Assembly (NCBI RefSeq): GCF_900142885.1
Contig: NZ_FRCL01000002.1
Location: forward strand, 1 to 64,000
Source of the DNA: Flavobacterium xinjiangense
GTDB lineage: Bacteria > Bacteroidota > Bacteroidia > Flavobacteriales > Flavobacteriaceae
Reading direction: 5' to 3'
Length of the DNA: 64,000 nt
A program made the position numbers and the translations under genes. Position 1 is the first letter of the stretch, and every line of letters begins with the position of its first letter. The notes under the pieces were generated by a model. The model saw only the letters and a list, made by a program, of their open reading frames with translations. It did not search any database and was not told where the DNA came from. Of the stretch, positions 1 through 9,144 are shown piece after piece.

Positions 1-1
1 T

Positions 2-304
2 AATCTGACCTTACACTCAGATCAAGGCTGGCAATATCAAATGAAACAATACCAATACTTGTTAAAAGAAAAAGGAATTAAACAAAGTATGTCTAGAAAA
101 GGGAACTGTTTAGATAATGCCATTATTGAAAACTTCTTTGGAATACTAAAATCAGAACTGTTTTACATACAAAAATTTGCAAGTTTAGAAGAACTAAAGC
201 GGGAAATTAAAAAATATATAAACTATTACAATAGCATAAGAATTAAATCAAATTTAAACAAAATGAGCCCGATACAATATCGAGCTCATTATTATCAAAA
301 TTAA
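2..304 (+). CDS. IS3-family transposase (OrfB), 3' part only
   Basis: The reading frame is already open at the left edge of the window, so the start lies outside it. The visible ~100 residues are the end of the DDE integrase core: LHSDQGWQY carries the second catalytic Asp, and the DNAIIENFF stretch with the following ILKSE carries the catalytic Glu. The tail YNSIRIKSNLNKMSPIQYR is the usual IS3/IS150-group OrfB C-terminus. The family cuts and joins DNA at the IS ends and OrfB is normally made by frameshifting from OrfA. Whether this copy is intact cannot be judged from here. Confidence 0.93.
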   Translation, partial: NLTLHSDQGWQYQMKQYQYLLKEKGIKQSMSRKGNCLDNAIIENFFGILKSELFYIQKFASLEELKREIKKYINYYNSIRIKSNLNKMSPIQYRAHYYQN

Positions 305-312
305 TTATAAAT

Positions 313-333
313 TTGTCCAAACTTTTGGGTTCA
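313..333. repeat. Probable right terminal inverted repeat of the IS3-family element
   Basis: Read on the minus strand the sequence begins TGAACCCAAAAGTTTGGAC, starting with the TGA typical of IS3-family ends and lying 9 to 29 bases after the transposase stop. The left end is outside the window, so the match between ends and any target duplication cannot be checked. Confidence 0.6.
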
Positions 334-375
334 GTCTAAAATTTCCTTTAGGGCTTTTTGATATAGAGAAGTAAA

Positions 376-1647
376 TTATTTTACTCTAAAAGTAACTCTT
401 CTTACTAATTTTCTTGCAGCATCTGAATCTTTATCAACTGAAGTGTCTTCACCAGCAGCAACTACATTCAATCTTGAAGCATCTACATTAGCTTTTACTA
501 AAGTGTTTTTTACATTAGTAGCTCTTGCATTAGATAATTTATCATTGTAAGCAGATCTTCCTAATTCGTCAGCATGACCAATAATATCAACTGAAGCAGA
601 AGGATTGTTTCTTAAGTAAGTTAAGATAAAATCAGTACCTTCAGTAGAAACATTTGTTGGTGTTGATTTGTTGAAATCAAAATAAACAGCTACATAACCA
701 CCATTGATTAAACTTTTAATCAATTCATTATTGTATACAACAGAACCGTCTCCAGTATTAGCTGCATAGTTTTTCATGATGTAAGCTTCAGTTTCATCAG
801 GAACATTGTTATTGTTTTTGTCAATAGATCTTCCTTTAGTATCAACCATTTGACCAGCAGGAGTATTTTGTTCTTGATCTAAATAATCAGCTACACCATC
901 ATTGTCAGAATCTAACATTTTGTTTTCGATAGCCGCAAATCTTGCATCAATTGCATCAAATTTACCTTCGTTATCGATAACCCAGTCAGCATGTTTTACG
1001 TTTTTACCTAAGTAAACTGTAATACCTGCAGTACCGTTGAAAAGAATTCCACCAAAACCTTTAGTGTTAGATGAACTAGCTGCGTCAAAAGCAAGATTTT
1101 GTTTTGCGTTAATGATAGTAGTAAAATCTCCAGTTAATGCAATTCTGTCTGATAATTTGATTTGACCAGTTAAACCTGCCATGAAGTTACCCATTCTGTC
1201 TTTTAAGTAAGAAGGATCTTTTCTTTCTAAGAATGACAAACCTACACCAGCATGACCTAATAAACCAATAGATTTAGTCCAAGTTTCAAAACTCATGATT
1301 CTTCCTAAGTTAGCAACACCTTGTAAGTCTACTCTGTAGTACTTAGTGTCAAAACTTTTTGAATTATCTTTATTTGTGAAGCTGTTGTAACCAAAATCAG
1401 TTTTCAAACCGAATTTGTTGTTAAACATGTAACGAACACCGAAGTCAACAACGTAAGGACTAACAAGTGTTGTGTTATAACCTGCTGTTGATGGTCTTTG
1501 GTATTTGTTAAAACCACCAGCTAATTCTACAGACCATTTGTTGAAAGGAGTTTCAACTGATGCTTCTGTGCTTTTTACAGTTTCTGTTTGAGCACTCATA
1601 GTGGTCATAACAGAAGCAAATACTAACGAAAGTATGATTTTTTTCAT
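376..1647 (-). CDS. OmpA-family outer-membrane protein, barrel plus peptidoglycan-binding domain
   Basis: The product is 423 residues from the ATG at 1647; an in-frame TTG four codons upstream is less likely because the ATG directly begins a signal peptide (MKKIILSLVFASV, cleavage after MSAQ). An N-terminal OmpA-like beta-barrel of about 200 residues is followed by a Asp/Asn-rich calcium-binding linker of thrombospondin type-3 style (DSDNDGVADYLD, DKNNNNVPDE) and a C-terminal OmpA domain. The latter has YFDFNKSTPT, IIGHADELG and the LSNARATNVKN helix that binds diaminopimelate. It should anchor the outer membrane to the cell wall. It is monocistronic; a TATTTTTG box on the minus strand at 1680-1673 fits a -7 element. 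Confidence 0.93.
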   Translation of the reverse strand: MKKIILSLVFASVMTTMSAQTETVKSTEASVETPFNKWSVELAGGFNKYQRPSTAGYNTTLVSPYVVDFGVRYMFNNKFGLKTDFGYNSFTNKDNSKSFDTKYYRVDLQGVANLGRIMSFETWTKSIGLLGHAGVGLSFLERKDPSYLKDRMGNFMAGLTGQIKLSDRIALTGDFTTIINAKQNLAFDAASSSNTKGFGGILFNGTAGITVYLGKNVKHADWVIDNEGKFDAIDARFAAIENKMLDSDNDGVADYLDQEQNTPAGQMVDTKGRSIDKNNNNVPDETEAYIMKNYAANTGDGSVVYNNELIKSLINGGYVAVYFDFNKSTPTNVSTEGTDFILTYLRNNPSASVDIIGHADELGRSAYNDKLSNARATNVKNTLVKANVDASRLNVVAAGEDTSVDKDSDAARKLVRRVTFRVK

Positions 1648-1672
1648 AATTGTTTTCAATTTTTAATTTATG

Positions 1673-1680
1673 CAAAAATA
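1673..1680 (-). promoter_or_regulatory. Candidate -7 element of the ompA-family gene
   Basis: On the minus strand this reads TATTTTTG, matching TAnnTTTG, about 25 bases before the ATG at 1647. No exact TTTG is found at the -33 distance, so the call rests on one box. Confidence 0.4.
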
Positions 1681-1951
1681 CATCACAATATTATATAAAA
1701 AAACTAAACCGTTAATTATATAAAGTTTATCAAAAATTCTATAAGTACTAAAGAATAGGCTAGACTTAAGTATTTGTTAATCAGTATTTAAGATTTGCTA
1801 AGTAAAATATATTTTTTTTAAAAATCATACAAATATTATCTTTTTTATACTATTTACCTTATTAATTAGTACAATTATGCGAGTATTCAGGTTGAAAACT
1901 GTCTGTAATCGGCAAATTCTTAATGAGTAATAGCGTCACCTAGAGGAAGTA
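1681..1951. other. AT-rich spacer, no gene seen
   Basis: The region between the OmpA-family gene and the HAD gene is very AT-rich, with poly-A/T runs and no open frame, hairpin or RNA gene that I recognise. It presumably holds upstream promoter sequence for the strongly expressed OmpA-type gene and the 3' end of the HAD transcript. Confidence 0.5.
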
Positions 1952-2638
1952 TTATTGTAATCTCTTCAATACATCAGTTATTTTTTCGAAAGCACTAAAA
2001 TTTTCATGCTCTACTTTATGGTCGATTTTTTCGTGTGCCCAAGTCGTGTGAAAAGGAATGTGGACTGCATGTCCGCCAATAGCTAAAACCGGAAGAATAT
2101 CCGATTTTAAGGAATTTCCAATCATAAAAAATTCGGATGGTTGTATTTCCAATCGTTTGATCAAATCAGAATAATCAATTTCTTGCTTGTCTGACATCAC
2201 TTCGATATGGTGAAAATAATGTCCCAAACCAGAATTGTGCAGTTTTCGGCGTTGGTCTAATAAATCGCCTTTGGTGGCGACGACCAATTTATATTTTCCG
2301 TGTAAAGTTTCCAAAGTTTCTTCTACGCCATCCAATAAGACGATTGGTTTTTCAAGTAATTCTTTTCCGTATCGGATAATTTTTTCGATGATTTCAATCG
2401 GAATTGTATTATTTGATATAGACATGGCTGCTTCAATCATAGAAAGAATATAGCCTTTTATTCCGTAACCGTATAATTTCAGATTGTCGATTTCTACTTT
2501 AAAGAGTTCTTTTGAAATTCCTTGATGCGACAAATAATCTTCCATTAAACCACAAAATTTCTTCTCGGTTTCATCAAAATACGTTTCGTTGATCCATAAG
2601 GTATCATCGGCGTCGAAAGCAATTACTTTTAAACTCAT
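1952..2638 (-). CDS. HAD-superfamily hydrolase
   Basis: This is a 228-residue soluble hydrolase of the haloacid dehalogenase superfamily. Motif I is FDADDTLW near the N-terminus, with the nucleophile Asp and the acid/base Asp. Motif II is VVATKGD, and the C-terminal motif IV region reads MIGNSLKSDILPVLAIGG. A helical cap lies between motifs I and II. Family members remove phosphate from small metabolites; the substrate cannot be told from sequence. It lies downstream of metG on the same strand, separated by a spacer with a long inverted repeat. Confidence 0.88.
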   Translation of the reverse strand: MSLKVIAFDADDTLWINETYFDETEKKFCGLMEDYLSHQGISKELFKVEIDNLKLYGYGIKGYILSMIEAAMSISNNTIPIEIIEKIIRYGKELLEKPIVLLDGVEETLETLHGKYKLVVATKGDLLDQRRKLHNSGLGHYFHHIEVMSDKQEIDYSDLIKRLEIQPSEFFMIGNSLKSDILPVLAIGGHAVHIPFHTTWAHEKIDHKVEHENFSAFEKITDVLKRLQ

Positions 2639-2651
2639 GGTTTTATGTTTT

Positions 2652-2708
2652 ACCGCGAATTCGCAAATTTTAATTTAAAAGTAAAAAAATAATTTGCGAA
2701 TTCGTGGT
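2652..2708. repeat. Inverted repeat filling the metG/HAD spacer
   Basis: Arms at 2652-2669 and 2691-2708 are 18 bases each and pair at 17 of 18 positions (ACCGCGAATTCGCAAATT against its complement with one change), with a 21-base AT-rich loop. Each arm is a reiteration of the word AATTCGC/GCGAATT. A weaker relative lies at 22131-22192. The position, between two co-directional genes, parallels the other spacer elements in this window. Confidence 0.8.
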
Positions 2709-2717
2709 TGATTTTTC

Positions 2718-4778
2718 TTAATTTATTGTCTCTCCATTAGCAACTCCATCAGTATCCGGATTTACAAAAACCAGTTTTCCTTCGGTATTTGTGGTCATCA
2801 AAATCATTCCCTGACTTTCTACGCCACGAAGATTTCTTGGAGCCAAATTCACTAAAACAGTTACTCTTTTCCCTGCAATATCTTCTGGTTTAAAACTTTC
2901 GGCAATTCCGGAAACGATAGTGCGAACATCAATTCCAGTGTCTACTTTTAAGATCAAAAGCTTGTTTGCTTTCGGCATTTTTTCGGCTTCCAGAATTGTT
3001 CCTGTACGGATATCCATTTTGGCAAAATCCTCAAATTGAATCGCTTCTTTCTGCGGCTCTGCAACTTTATTCTCCGCTTTGTTAGCGGTTTTAGTCGCTT
3101 CCAGTTTGTCTATTTGTTTTTGGATTTCCTCGTCTTCAATTTTGGCAAACAATAATTCAGCTTCGCCAATCTGGTGACCCGCTGGAATCAAATCAGAAGT
3201 TTCTGAGATTGTATTCCAGTTCAATGGACTTTCTATTTTTAGAATTCTTGATAATTTTTTGGCTGTAAATGGCAAGAACGGTTCGCATAGTGAACTCAGT
3301 GCAGCAGCAATTTGCAACGCCACATACATTTGGGTTTGTACACGACCTAGATCGGTTTTTACCATTTTCCAAGGCTCTTCGTCGGCAAGATATTTATTTC
3401 CCAATCGGGCAACATTCATCAATTCGCTCAAAGCTTCTCTAAATCTATAACGTTCAATCGAACTCGAAATCACGGCCGGATATGCTTTCAATTCGGTCAA
3501 AGTAGCTTCGTCCACTCCCGAAAATGTGTTCGGACTTGGAACGATTCCTTCGTAATATTTATTGGTTAAAACCACGACACGATTAATGAAATTACCATAA
3601 ATTGCTACTAATTCATTGTTATTTCTCGCCTGAAAATCTTTCCAAGTAAAATCATTATCCTTAGTTTCCGGTGCATTTGATGTCAACGCATAACGCAAAA
3701 CATCTTGCTGATTCGGGAATTCTTCTAAATATTCGTGCAACCAAACTGCCCAGTTTTTAGACGTAGACAATTTGTTTCCTTCCAAGTTCAAGAATTCATT
3801 TGCAGGAACGTTGTCCGGCAAAATATAGCTTCCTTCGGCTTTCAGCATAGCAGGAAAAATGATGCAATGGAAAACAATATTGTCTTTCCCAATAAAGTGA
3901 ACCAGTTTTGTATCTTTATCTTTCCAGTATGGTTCCCAATCTTTTCCTTCGCGCAAAGCCCATTCTTTGGTGGAAGAAATATAGCCAATTGGCGCATCAA
4001 ACCACACGTATAATTTTTTTCCTTCAGCACCTTCAACAGGAACGTCAATTCCCCAATCCAAATCACGAGTTACCGCACGAGGTTCTAATCCACCGTCAAT
4101 CCAAGATTTTACTTGTCCGTAAACATTCGGTTTCCAGTCATTTTTATGTCCAACCAGAATCCATTCTCTCAAGAAATCTTCGTAACGGTCCAAAGGCAAA
4201 AACCAGTGTTTCGTCGATTTCAAAATCGGAGTTTCTCCAGTTATTGTCGATTTTGGATTAATTAAATCTGTAGCATTCAGTGTCGAACCACATTTTTCGC
4301 ATTGGTCACCGTAAGCTTCTTCGTTGCCACATTTTGGGCAAGTTCCCACCACAAAACGGTCTGCCAAGAATTGATCTGCTTTTGCATCATACAATTGCTC
4401 GGTCACTTCTTCAATAAAATCGCCTTGTTCATACAGTTTTCTAAAAAATTCCGAAGCCGTATCATGATGAATTTTAGCCGAAGTTCTGGAATAATTATCA
4501 AAAGAAATTCCAAAATCAGAGAACGATTTACGGATTATTCCATCATATTTATCGATTACTTCCTGTGGCGTAATGCCTTCTTTTTTGGCTTTCATCGAAA
4601 TCGCCACGCCGTGTTCGTCGCTTCCGCAAACAAACAAAACGTCTCTTCCTTGCAATCTTAAATATCTGGAATATATGTCCGAAGGCACGTAGACACCCGC
4701 CAAATGGCCAATGTGAATCGGTCCGTTTGTATAAGGTAATGCCGCTGTAATCGTATATCTTTTTGGATTCTGTATCAT
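2718..4778 (-). CDS. metG: Methionyl-tRNA synthetase
   Basis: The 686-residue class I aminoacyl-tRNA synthetase charges tRNA-Met with methionine. HIGH is at residues 22-25 and the KMSKS loop appears as KLSTS near residue 338. The connective peptide carries two CxxC pairs (CPKCGNEE and CEKCGSTLN) for zinc. The anticodon-binding helical domain follows. A C-terminal OB-fold tRNA-binding domain ([20 protein letters not shown], about 580-686) increases tRNA affinity and gives the long form of the enzyme. The ATG at 4778 directly precedes the conserved [13 protein letters not shown] start. It is transcribed leftward, divergent from the small gene at 5003. Confidence 0.98.
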   Translation of the reverse strand: MIQNPKRYTITAALPYTNGPIHIGHLAGVYVPSDIYSRYLRLQGRDVLFVCGSDEHGVAISMKAKKEGITPQEVIDKYDGIIRKSFSDFGISFDNYSRTSAKIHHDTASEFFRKLYEQGDFIEEVTEQLYDAKADQFLADRFVVGTCPKCGNEEAYGDQCEKCGSTLNATDLINPKSTITGETPILKSTKHWFLPLDRYEDFLREWILVGHKNDWKPNVYGQVKSWIDGGLEPRAVTRDLDWGIDVPVEGAEGKKLYVWFDAPIGYISSTKEWALREGKDWEPYWKDKDTKLVHFIGKDNIVFHCIIFPAMLKAEGSYILPDNVPANEFLNLEGNKLSTSKNWAVWLHEYLEEFPNQQDVLRYALTSNAPETKDNDFTWKDFQARNNNELVAIYGNFINRVVVLTNKYYEGIVPSPNTFSGVDEATLTELKAYPAVISSSIERYRFREALSELMNVARLGNKYLADEEPWKMVKTDLGRVQTQMYVALQIAAALSSLCEPFLPFTAKKLSRILKIESPLNWNTISETSDLIPAGHQIGEAELLFAKIEDEEIQKQIDKLEATKTANKAENKVAEPQKEAIQFEDFAKMDIRTGTILEAEKMPKANKLLILKVDTGIDVRTIVSGIAESFKPEDIAGKRVTVLVNLAPRNLRGVESQGMILMTTNTEGKLVFVNPDTDGVANGETIN

Positions 4779-4826
4779 GATTCAATTTTATTGAGTGCAA
4801 AAATAAGCAATAGAATTTTTATTTGA

Positions 4827-4916
4827 AGCTATTTCCCGTCTCGTTTTAAAGACGAGATTGCAATCTTATTGTTTTTAAAGAAAAAACAATAAGGATTTCC
4901 ACTTTTATCGGGGCTA
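4827..4916. repeat. Dispersed hairpin repeat, copy 1
   Basis: The segment starts AGCTATTTCCCG and ends GGATTTCC..ATCGGGGCTA, enclosing a long hairpin with arms CTTATTGTTTTT and AAAAAACAATAAG. It shares boundary blocks with a second copy at 19631-19710. An extra stem (TCTCGTTTT/AAGACGAGA) is present only here. It lies between the divergent metG and 5003 genes. Confidence 0.75.
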
Positions 4917-4941
4917 GGGGATTTGTTAGTGTAAGACGTTT

Positions 4942-4974
4942 TTTGAGATAATGTAAAATGATTATTTATATTTG
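4942..4974 (+). promoter_or_regulatory. Bacteroidota-type promoter for the small basic protein gene
   Basis: TTTG at 4942-4945 and TATATTTG at 4967-4974 match the -33 TTTG and -7 TAnnTTTG boxes with a 21-base spacing. Transcription would start near 4980, about 20 bases before the ATG at 5003. Confidence 0.65.
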
Positions 4975-5002
4975 TAACCGTAATTAAAGAACACTGTAAA
5001 CC

Positions 5003-5173
5003 ATGGCAAAAGGACCCGAAAAGAACACCAAAAATAAGGCTTTACACACCAAATTGCTAAATCGGAAAAAGGCTAAACTTCAAGAAGAAAAAAAAGAAAA
5101 AGCCTTACGTTTGAAAGCTTTGGTTGCAAAAATGAATCATAAAAAGAACAGTAACGAATCTGATAGCATATAA
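5003..5173 (+). CDS. Small, very basic conserved-type hypothetical protein, 56 aa
   Basis: The frame encodes 56 residues, starting MAKGPEKNTKNKALHTK and rich in Lys throughout, with a helical KAKLQEEKKEKALRLKAL segment. It has no signal peptide or membrane segment. A well-placed promoter (4942-4974) and a clean ATG support a real gene. The composition suggests a nucleic-acid- or ribosome-associated protein, but that is inference; I do not recognise the family. It stands alone between metG and the DMP19-like gene. Confidence 0.6.
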   Translation: MAKGPEKNTKNKALHTKLLNRKKAKLQEEKKEKALRLKALVAKMNHKKNSNESDSI

Positions 5174-5242
5174 ATCAAATTGTATTTCGTTTCTGTTTTT
5201 ATTTAACTGAAATTTGCACTTTAGTATTCAAACACAAAACCT

Positions 5243-5782
5243 ATGGAATTCGGTAGAATAATTATTTCAGAAACAGCCTTTAATAGTGAGAACCTTCAAG
5301 ATGTGATCCACTCTAATATTTCGGTAATCAATTTAATGCGCGAGGAAGGCGTAAACGATGATTTGATTCACGAAGATGCCATAATGAGTTATTATTTAGA
5401 TTATTACACGTCACAATATGCCGAAGGAAATTTTGCTCAGTTTGTATACAATTCGGGGTGGGATAAAGAATTAAACGAATTAATAGAAGAAGGGTTGGCA
5501 TTAATTGGCGCCGAAAAGCATTTGGAATTGTTCCAACAACAATCCAAAAAAGTAAAATTAATGAGCAGCGTAAAGTTGAATAAATTCTTGAAAGGGAAAC
5601 TGGAAGGTGTAAATCCTATCCGAGATTTGCTCAACAACGACACTTTTTTCGAAATAGAAGAGAACCTCGTTACTTTGAATGCTACTTTTTTAAAAACTCA
5701 CCCCGATTTTGAAGTCCTTTCTGTAGACGACATGTTTGCAACCATAGAAGAATTTGTAGGTCATGAGATTAAAAGAGAGTAG
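5243..5782 (+). CDS. DMP19/DUF4375-like protein
   Basis: The product is 179 residues, acidic and cytosolic, without signal peptide. The segment SYYLDYYTSQYAEGNFAQF followed by VYNSGWDKELNEL resembles the DMP19 (DUF4375) pattern of an aromatic helix, then GxFxQFxYNS. The function of the family is not established; some members are described as DNA mimics, which fits an acidic surface but is not demonstrated here. It precedes serS after a 230-base spacer rich in iterated words. The family assignment is by pattern only. Confidence 0.65.
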   Translation: MEFGRIIISETAFNSENLQDVIHSNISVINLMREEGVNDDLIHEDAIMSYYLDYYTSQYAEGNFAQFVYNSGWDKELNELIEEGLALIGAEKHLELFQQQSKKVKLMSSVKLNKFLKGKLEGVNPIRDLLNNDTFFEIEENLVTLNATFLKTHPDFEVLSVDDMFATIEEFVGHEIKRE

Positions 5783-5785
5783 AAG

Positions 5786-5932
5786 AAAGTCAAAAGTCAA
5801 AAGTCTTAAAGGTGTTTTTCTGTAGTACTCCATTGTCTTTTCAACATAATATTATATTTAAATAAAGGGTTACTAAATAAGGTTATTTCCTAGAGCTTGA
5901 CTTTGTGACTTTATGACTTTGGACTTTGGACT
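5786..5932. repeat. Inverted array of an AAAGTC/GACTTT word before serS
   Basis: The left arm (5786-5805) reads as three AAAGTC-type units. The right arm (5899-5932) carries five GACTTT units in complementary orientation, with a ~93-base AT-rich centre. Together they fill most of the spacer between the DMP19-like gene and the serS promoter. A folded transcript could form a long imperfect stem. Confidence 0.7.
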
Positions 5933-5937
5933 AATTT

Positions 5938-5973
5938 TTTGTCCCATTTCTATCAAACATTTCCTTAAATTTG
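5938..5973 (+). promoter_or_regulatory. Candidate serS promoter
   Basis: TTTG at 5938-5941 and TAAATTTG at 5966-5973 match the Bacteroidota boxes with a slightly long 24-base spacing, 40 bases before the serS ATG. Confidence 0.55.
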
Positions 5974-6013
5974 CTACCATTATTATATAAGTTAGCGTTT
6001 AAAAAAATCAACT

Positions 6014-7285
6014 ATGTTACAAATTGCATTTATTAGAGAGAATCAAGAAAAAGTAATCAAGGCTTTAGCAAAGAGAAACATCGATGCTACAAGTGTTGTT
6101 GAAGAAGTGGTACAACTGGATGAAAAACGTCGCGCTACGCAAGTGGAGCTAGACAACATTTTATCCGAATCTAATAAATTATCCAAAGACATTGGCGAAT
6201 TGATGAAAAGCGGAGAGAAAGCGAAAGCCGCCATTCTAAAAGAAAAAACCGTTTTAAACAAAGAAAAAAGTAAAGCTTTAGCCGAAACTGCTGATGCACT
6301 TGCCGCTGAACTTTTAGAGAAATTATATACGTTACCCAATCTTCCTGCGGATATTGTTCCTGTTGGAAAAACGCCGGAGGAAAACCTAAACGTTTTTGAA
6401 GAAGGGGAAATTCCAGTTTTGCACGAAGGCGCACAACCGCATTGGGAATTAGTAAAAAAATACGACATCATCGATTTTGAATTGGGTGTAAAAATCACTG
6501 GCGCAGGATTTCCAGTTTATAAAGGAAAAGGAGCACGATTACAACGTGCTTTGATTAATTATTTCTTGGATAAAAATACCGCTGCCGGTTACAATGAAGT
6601 TCAGGTTCCGCATATGGTCAACGAAGCATCAGCGTACGGAACGGGACAATTGCCGGACAAAGAAGGTCAAATGTACCATGATAAAACCGATGATTTATAC
6701 TTAATTCCAACGGCTGAGGTTCCGGTAACGAATTTGTTTCGTGATGTAATCCTTAACGAAAGTGAATTGCCGGTCTTAACTACGGCTTACACGCCATGTT
6801 TCCGTCGTGAAGCAGGTTCTTATGGCGCGCACGTACGTGGATTGAACCGTTTGCATCAATTTGACAAGGTAGAAATTGTTCGTGTAGAACATCCGGATAA
6901 GTCATACGAAGCTTTGGACGGAATGGTAGAACACGTGAAAAGTATTATGCGTGAATTAAAATTACCTTATAGAATATTGCGTCTTTGTGGAGGTGACATG
7001 AGTTTTGCATCGGCTTTGACGTATGATTTCGAAGTTTTTTCTACGGCACAAGATCGTTGGTTAGAAATTAGTTCAGTTTCTAATTTTGAGACTTTTCAAA
7101 CGAATCGTTTGAAATTGCGTTTCAAAGATAAAGACGGAAAAAATCAATTGGCACATACGTTAAACGGAAGTTCATTGGCTTTGCCAAGAGTTTTGGCTGG
7201 AATTTTAGAAAATTACCAAACTCCGGAAGGAATCGTAATCCCAGAAGTGTTGCGTCCGTATTGCGGGTTTGATATTATAGATTAA
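6014..7285 (+). CDS. serS: Seryl-tRNA synthetase
   Basis: The 423-residue class II synthetase charges tRNA-Ser (and tRNA-Sec where present) with serine. The N-terminal ~100 residues form the antiparallel coiled-coil arm, rich in Lys/Glu/Leu, that holds the long variable arm of tRNA-Ser. The catalytic core shows motif 2 as FRREAGSYG with GLNRLHQFDKVE after it, and motif 3 as HTLNGSSLALPRVLAGILEN. The length is standard. It leads a co-directional run (serS, TPR protein, DUF4286 protein, rsmA, mgtE). Confidence 0.98.
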   Translation: MLQIAFIRENQEKVIKALAKRNIDATSVVEEVVQLDEKRRATQVELDNILSESNKLSKDIGELMKSGEKAKAAILKEKTVLNKEKSKALAETADALAAELLEKLYTLPNLPADIVPVGKTPEENLNVFEEGEIPVLHEGAQPHWELVKKYDIIDFELGVKITGAGFPVYKGKGARLQRALINYFLDKNTAAGYNEVQVPHMVNEASAYGTGQLPDKEGQMYHDKTDDLYLIPTAEVPVTNLFRDVILNESELPVLTTAYTPCFRREAGSYGAHVRGLNRLHQFDKVEIVRVEHPDKSYEALDGMVEHVKSIMRELKLPYRILRLCGGDMSFASALTYDFEVFSTAQDRWLEISSVSNFETFQTNRLKLRFKDKDGKNQLAHTLNGSSLALPRVLAGILENYQTPEGIVIPEVLRPYCGFDIID

Positions 7286-7300
7286 TTAGCTTGCGGTTAT

Positions 7301-7340
7301 CAGTCACAGTTTACAGCCCTGTGACTGAAAACTGTGACTG
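7301..7340. repeat. Inverted repeat in the serS/TPR spacer
   Basis: CAGTCACAGTTT at 7301-7312 pairs perfectly with AAACTGTGACTG at 7329-7340. The loop repeats the same word (ACAG...CTGTGACTG). A relative with the words CAGTCTCAGT/ACTGAGACTG sits between atpD and atpC at 43742-43793. There is no T-run after the stem, so it is not a typical terminator. Confidence 0.8.
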
Positions 7341-7362
7341 CGACTAAAACCGAATATTGAAA

Positions 7363-9141
7363 ATGAAAAAGCTCTTTCTTTATATTACTTTGTCATTCTC
7401 GCTATTTGCGTTTTCTCAAAACGAACAATTGGCTCAGTATTATTATGACAAAGGCGATTTTGAAAAAGCCAAAATCAGTTATGAAGAGTTATTGGAAAAC
7501 ATTCCACAAAACACGCAATATTTTCTGAGAACAATCGACTGTTATCAGCAATTAAAGCAGTTTGATGTTGCAGAGAAAGCAATACAAACTCGATTAGATA
7601 AATACAAACAGGGAAATCTTCTTGTTGAATTAGGCTATAACTTTCAGTTGCAAAAAAACGATGCCAAAGCCAAGAATTTCTATGATCAGGCATTAGAACG
7701 CATCAAGAAAAATCCTAATGAAGTTTATGGTATTTCTAATTCTTTTGAGAAAAAAGTATTGCTGGATTATGCGCTGAAATCCTATCAAACCGCTACAGAA
7801 TTAGAACCTAATTTCAATTTCAACTATCAAATAGCGTTGCTCTACGGGCAATTGGGTAATGCCGAAATGATGATTTCGACCTTCCTGAATGAAGCCTACG
7901 CGAATCCTCAAAATTCGATAATGATTCAAAATCAATTGGCTCGTTTTATGGTTGATGAGGGAGATGCCAGTTTTAATGAAACCTTGCGCAAGGCATTAAT
8001 TGTTAGGACTCAAAAAAATCAGGATATTTTCTGGAATCGTTATTTGAGTTGGTATTATGTGCAACAAAAAGAATTTGAAAAAGCATTTATCCAAGAAAAA
8101 GCGATTTATAAACGTGACCCGGAATCACTTTCTAATATTGTGAATTTAGGACAATTGGCAATTGAGGAAGACAATCAGGACGCGGCAAAGGAAATTCTTG
8201 GTTTTGTTTTGGAAAACACCAAAGACCTAGAGCTTTTGATTCAAGCTAATTCCTATTTGATGAAAATGAAAATAGCGAAGGCTAAAGAAAAAGATTTTGC
8301 TGCCATCAACACAGAATTACAGGCTTTATTGAAACAATATGAAATAAGTCCTTTTACCTTATCTTTGCAGCTGATTCAAGCGCATTTCGTTGCTTTTAAT
8401 TTAAAAAAACCAGAAGATGGGAAAGCAATAATTAAAAAAGCACTGGAGTTGCAATTGAATGATTATGATGTGGCTCAGGTCAAAATGGAATTGGCGGATA
8501 TTTTGCTTTATGAGGAAAAGTTCAATCAGGCATTAATTTATTATTCCCAAATTGAATTGGATTTAAAAAATGATGTGATTGCGCATGAAGCCAGTTTAAA
8601 ATCAGCAAAAACGAGTTATTTCAAGACTGATTTTGTCTGGGCATTGAAACAATTCAAGGAACTGAAATCAGCCAATACACAACTGATTGCCAACGATGCC
8701 TTGGAATATTTTCTTTTGATTAATGATAATACCGTTGCTGATTCGACACAAACAGCATTGAAACAATTTGCAAAAGGAGATTATCTTTTATATCAAAACA
8801 GAAATCAGGAAGCGGAAGCTCAATTTCAGATGATATTAAAAAATTACAAAGGGCAGGAAATAGAGGCGGTGACGTTATTGCGTTTAGGAAGAATTTACGA
8901 GAAACTAGGTGATTTTACTTTTGCTTTAAGCCAATATCAAAATATTATTGACCATCATAGTGACGGGATTTATGTTGATGAAGCTTTGTTTTTTTCGGCA
9001 GAAATTTATAACAAACAATTAAAGTTGCCAGAAAAGGCAAAGCCATTGTACGAAAAGATAATTTTCAATCATCAGGACAGTATTTATTTTGTTGATGCCA
9101 GAAAGGCATTTAGGCAACTGCGAGGTGATACTAATTTATAA
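7363..9141 (+). CDS. Exported tetratricopeptide-repeat protein
   Basis: The product is 592 residues from the ATG at 7363; a TTG two codons earlier is in frame but redundant. A signal peptide (MKKLFLYITLSFSLFAFSQ) is followed by TPR units from the start of the mature protein (YYYDKGDFEKAKISYEELL) to the C-terminus (LGRIYEKLGDFTFALSQY, KAKPLYEKIIFNH). It is probably a periplasmic or outer-membrane-associated scaffold that binds partner proteins, but no partner is indicated. It lies between serS and the DUF4286 gene, both separated from it by word-iterated spacers. Confidence 0.9.
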   Translation: MKKLFLYITLSFSLFAFSQNEQLAQYYYDKGDFEKAKISYEELLENIPQNTQYFLRTIDCYQQLKQFDVAEKAIQTRLDKYKQGNLLVELGYNFQLQKNDAKAKNFYDQALERIKKNPNEVYGISNSFEKKVLLDYALKSYQTATELEPNFNFNYQIALLYGQLGNAEMMISTFLNEAYANPQNSIMIQNQLARFMVDEGDASFNETLRKALIVRTQKNQDIFWNRYLSWYYVQQKEFEKAFIQEKAIYKRDPESLSNIVNLGQLAIEEDNQDAAKEILGFVLENTKDLELLIQANSYLMKMKIAKAKEKDFAAINTELQALLKQYEISPFTLSLQLIQAHFVAFNLKKPEDGKAIIKKALELQLNDYDVAQVKMELADILLYEEKFNQALIYYSQIELDLKNDVIAHEASLKSAKTSYFKTDFVWALKQFKELKSANTQLIANDALEYFLLINDNTVADSTQTALKQFAKGDYLLYQNRNQEAEAQFQMILKNYKGQEIEAVTLLRLGRIYEKLGDFTFALSQYQNIIDHHSDGIYVDEALFFSAEIYNKQLKLPEKAKPLYEKIIFNHQDSIYFVDARKAFRQLRGDTNL

Positions 9142-9144
9142 AAC

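Larger units (their letters stand above)
1..333 (+). mobile_element. IS3-family insertion sequence, right part
   Basis: It consists of the transposase 3' end plus the probable right terminal repeat. The element ends about 40 bases beyond the 3' end of the minus-strand OmpA-family gene, so it inserted into that gene's 3' flank without touching its coding sequence. Confidence 0.8.

Noticed and set aside
334..337. Target-site duplication of the IS
   Set aside because: The left end lies outside the window, so no duplication can be shown.
2235..2453. Plus-strand frame inside the HAD gene, and many like it within metG, serS, atpD and others
   Set aside because: They are antisense shadows of clear genes with no own start signals or recognisable protein.
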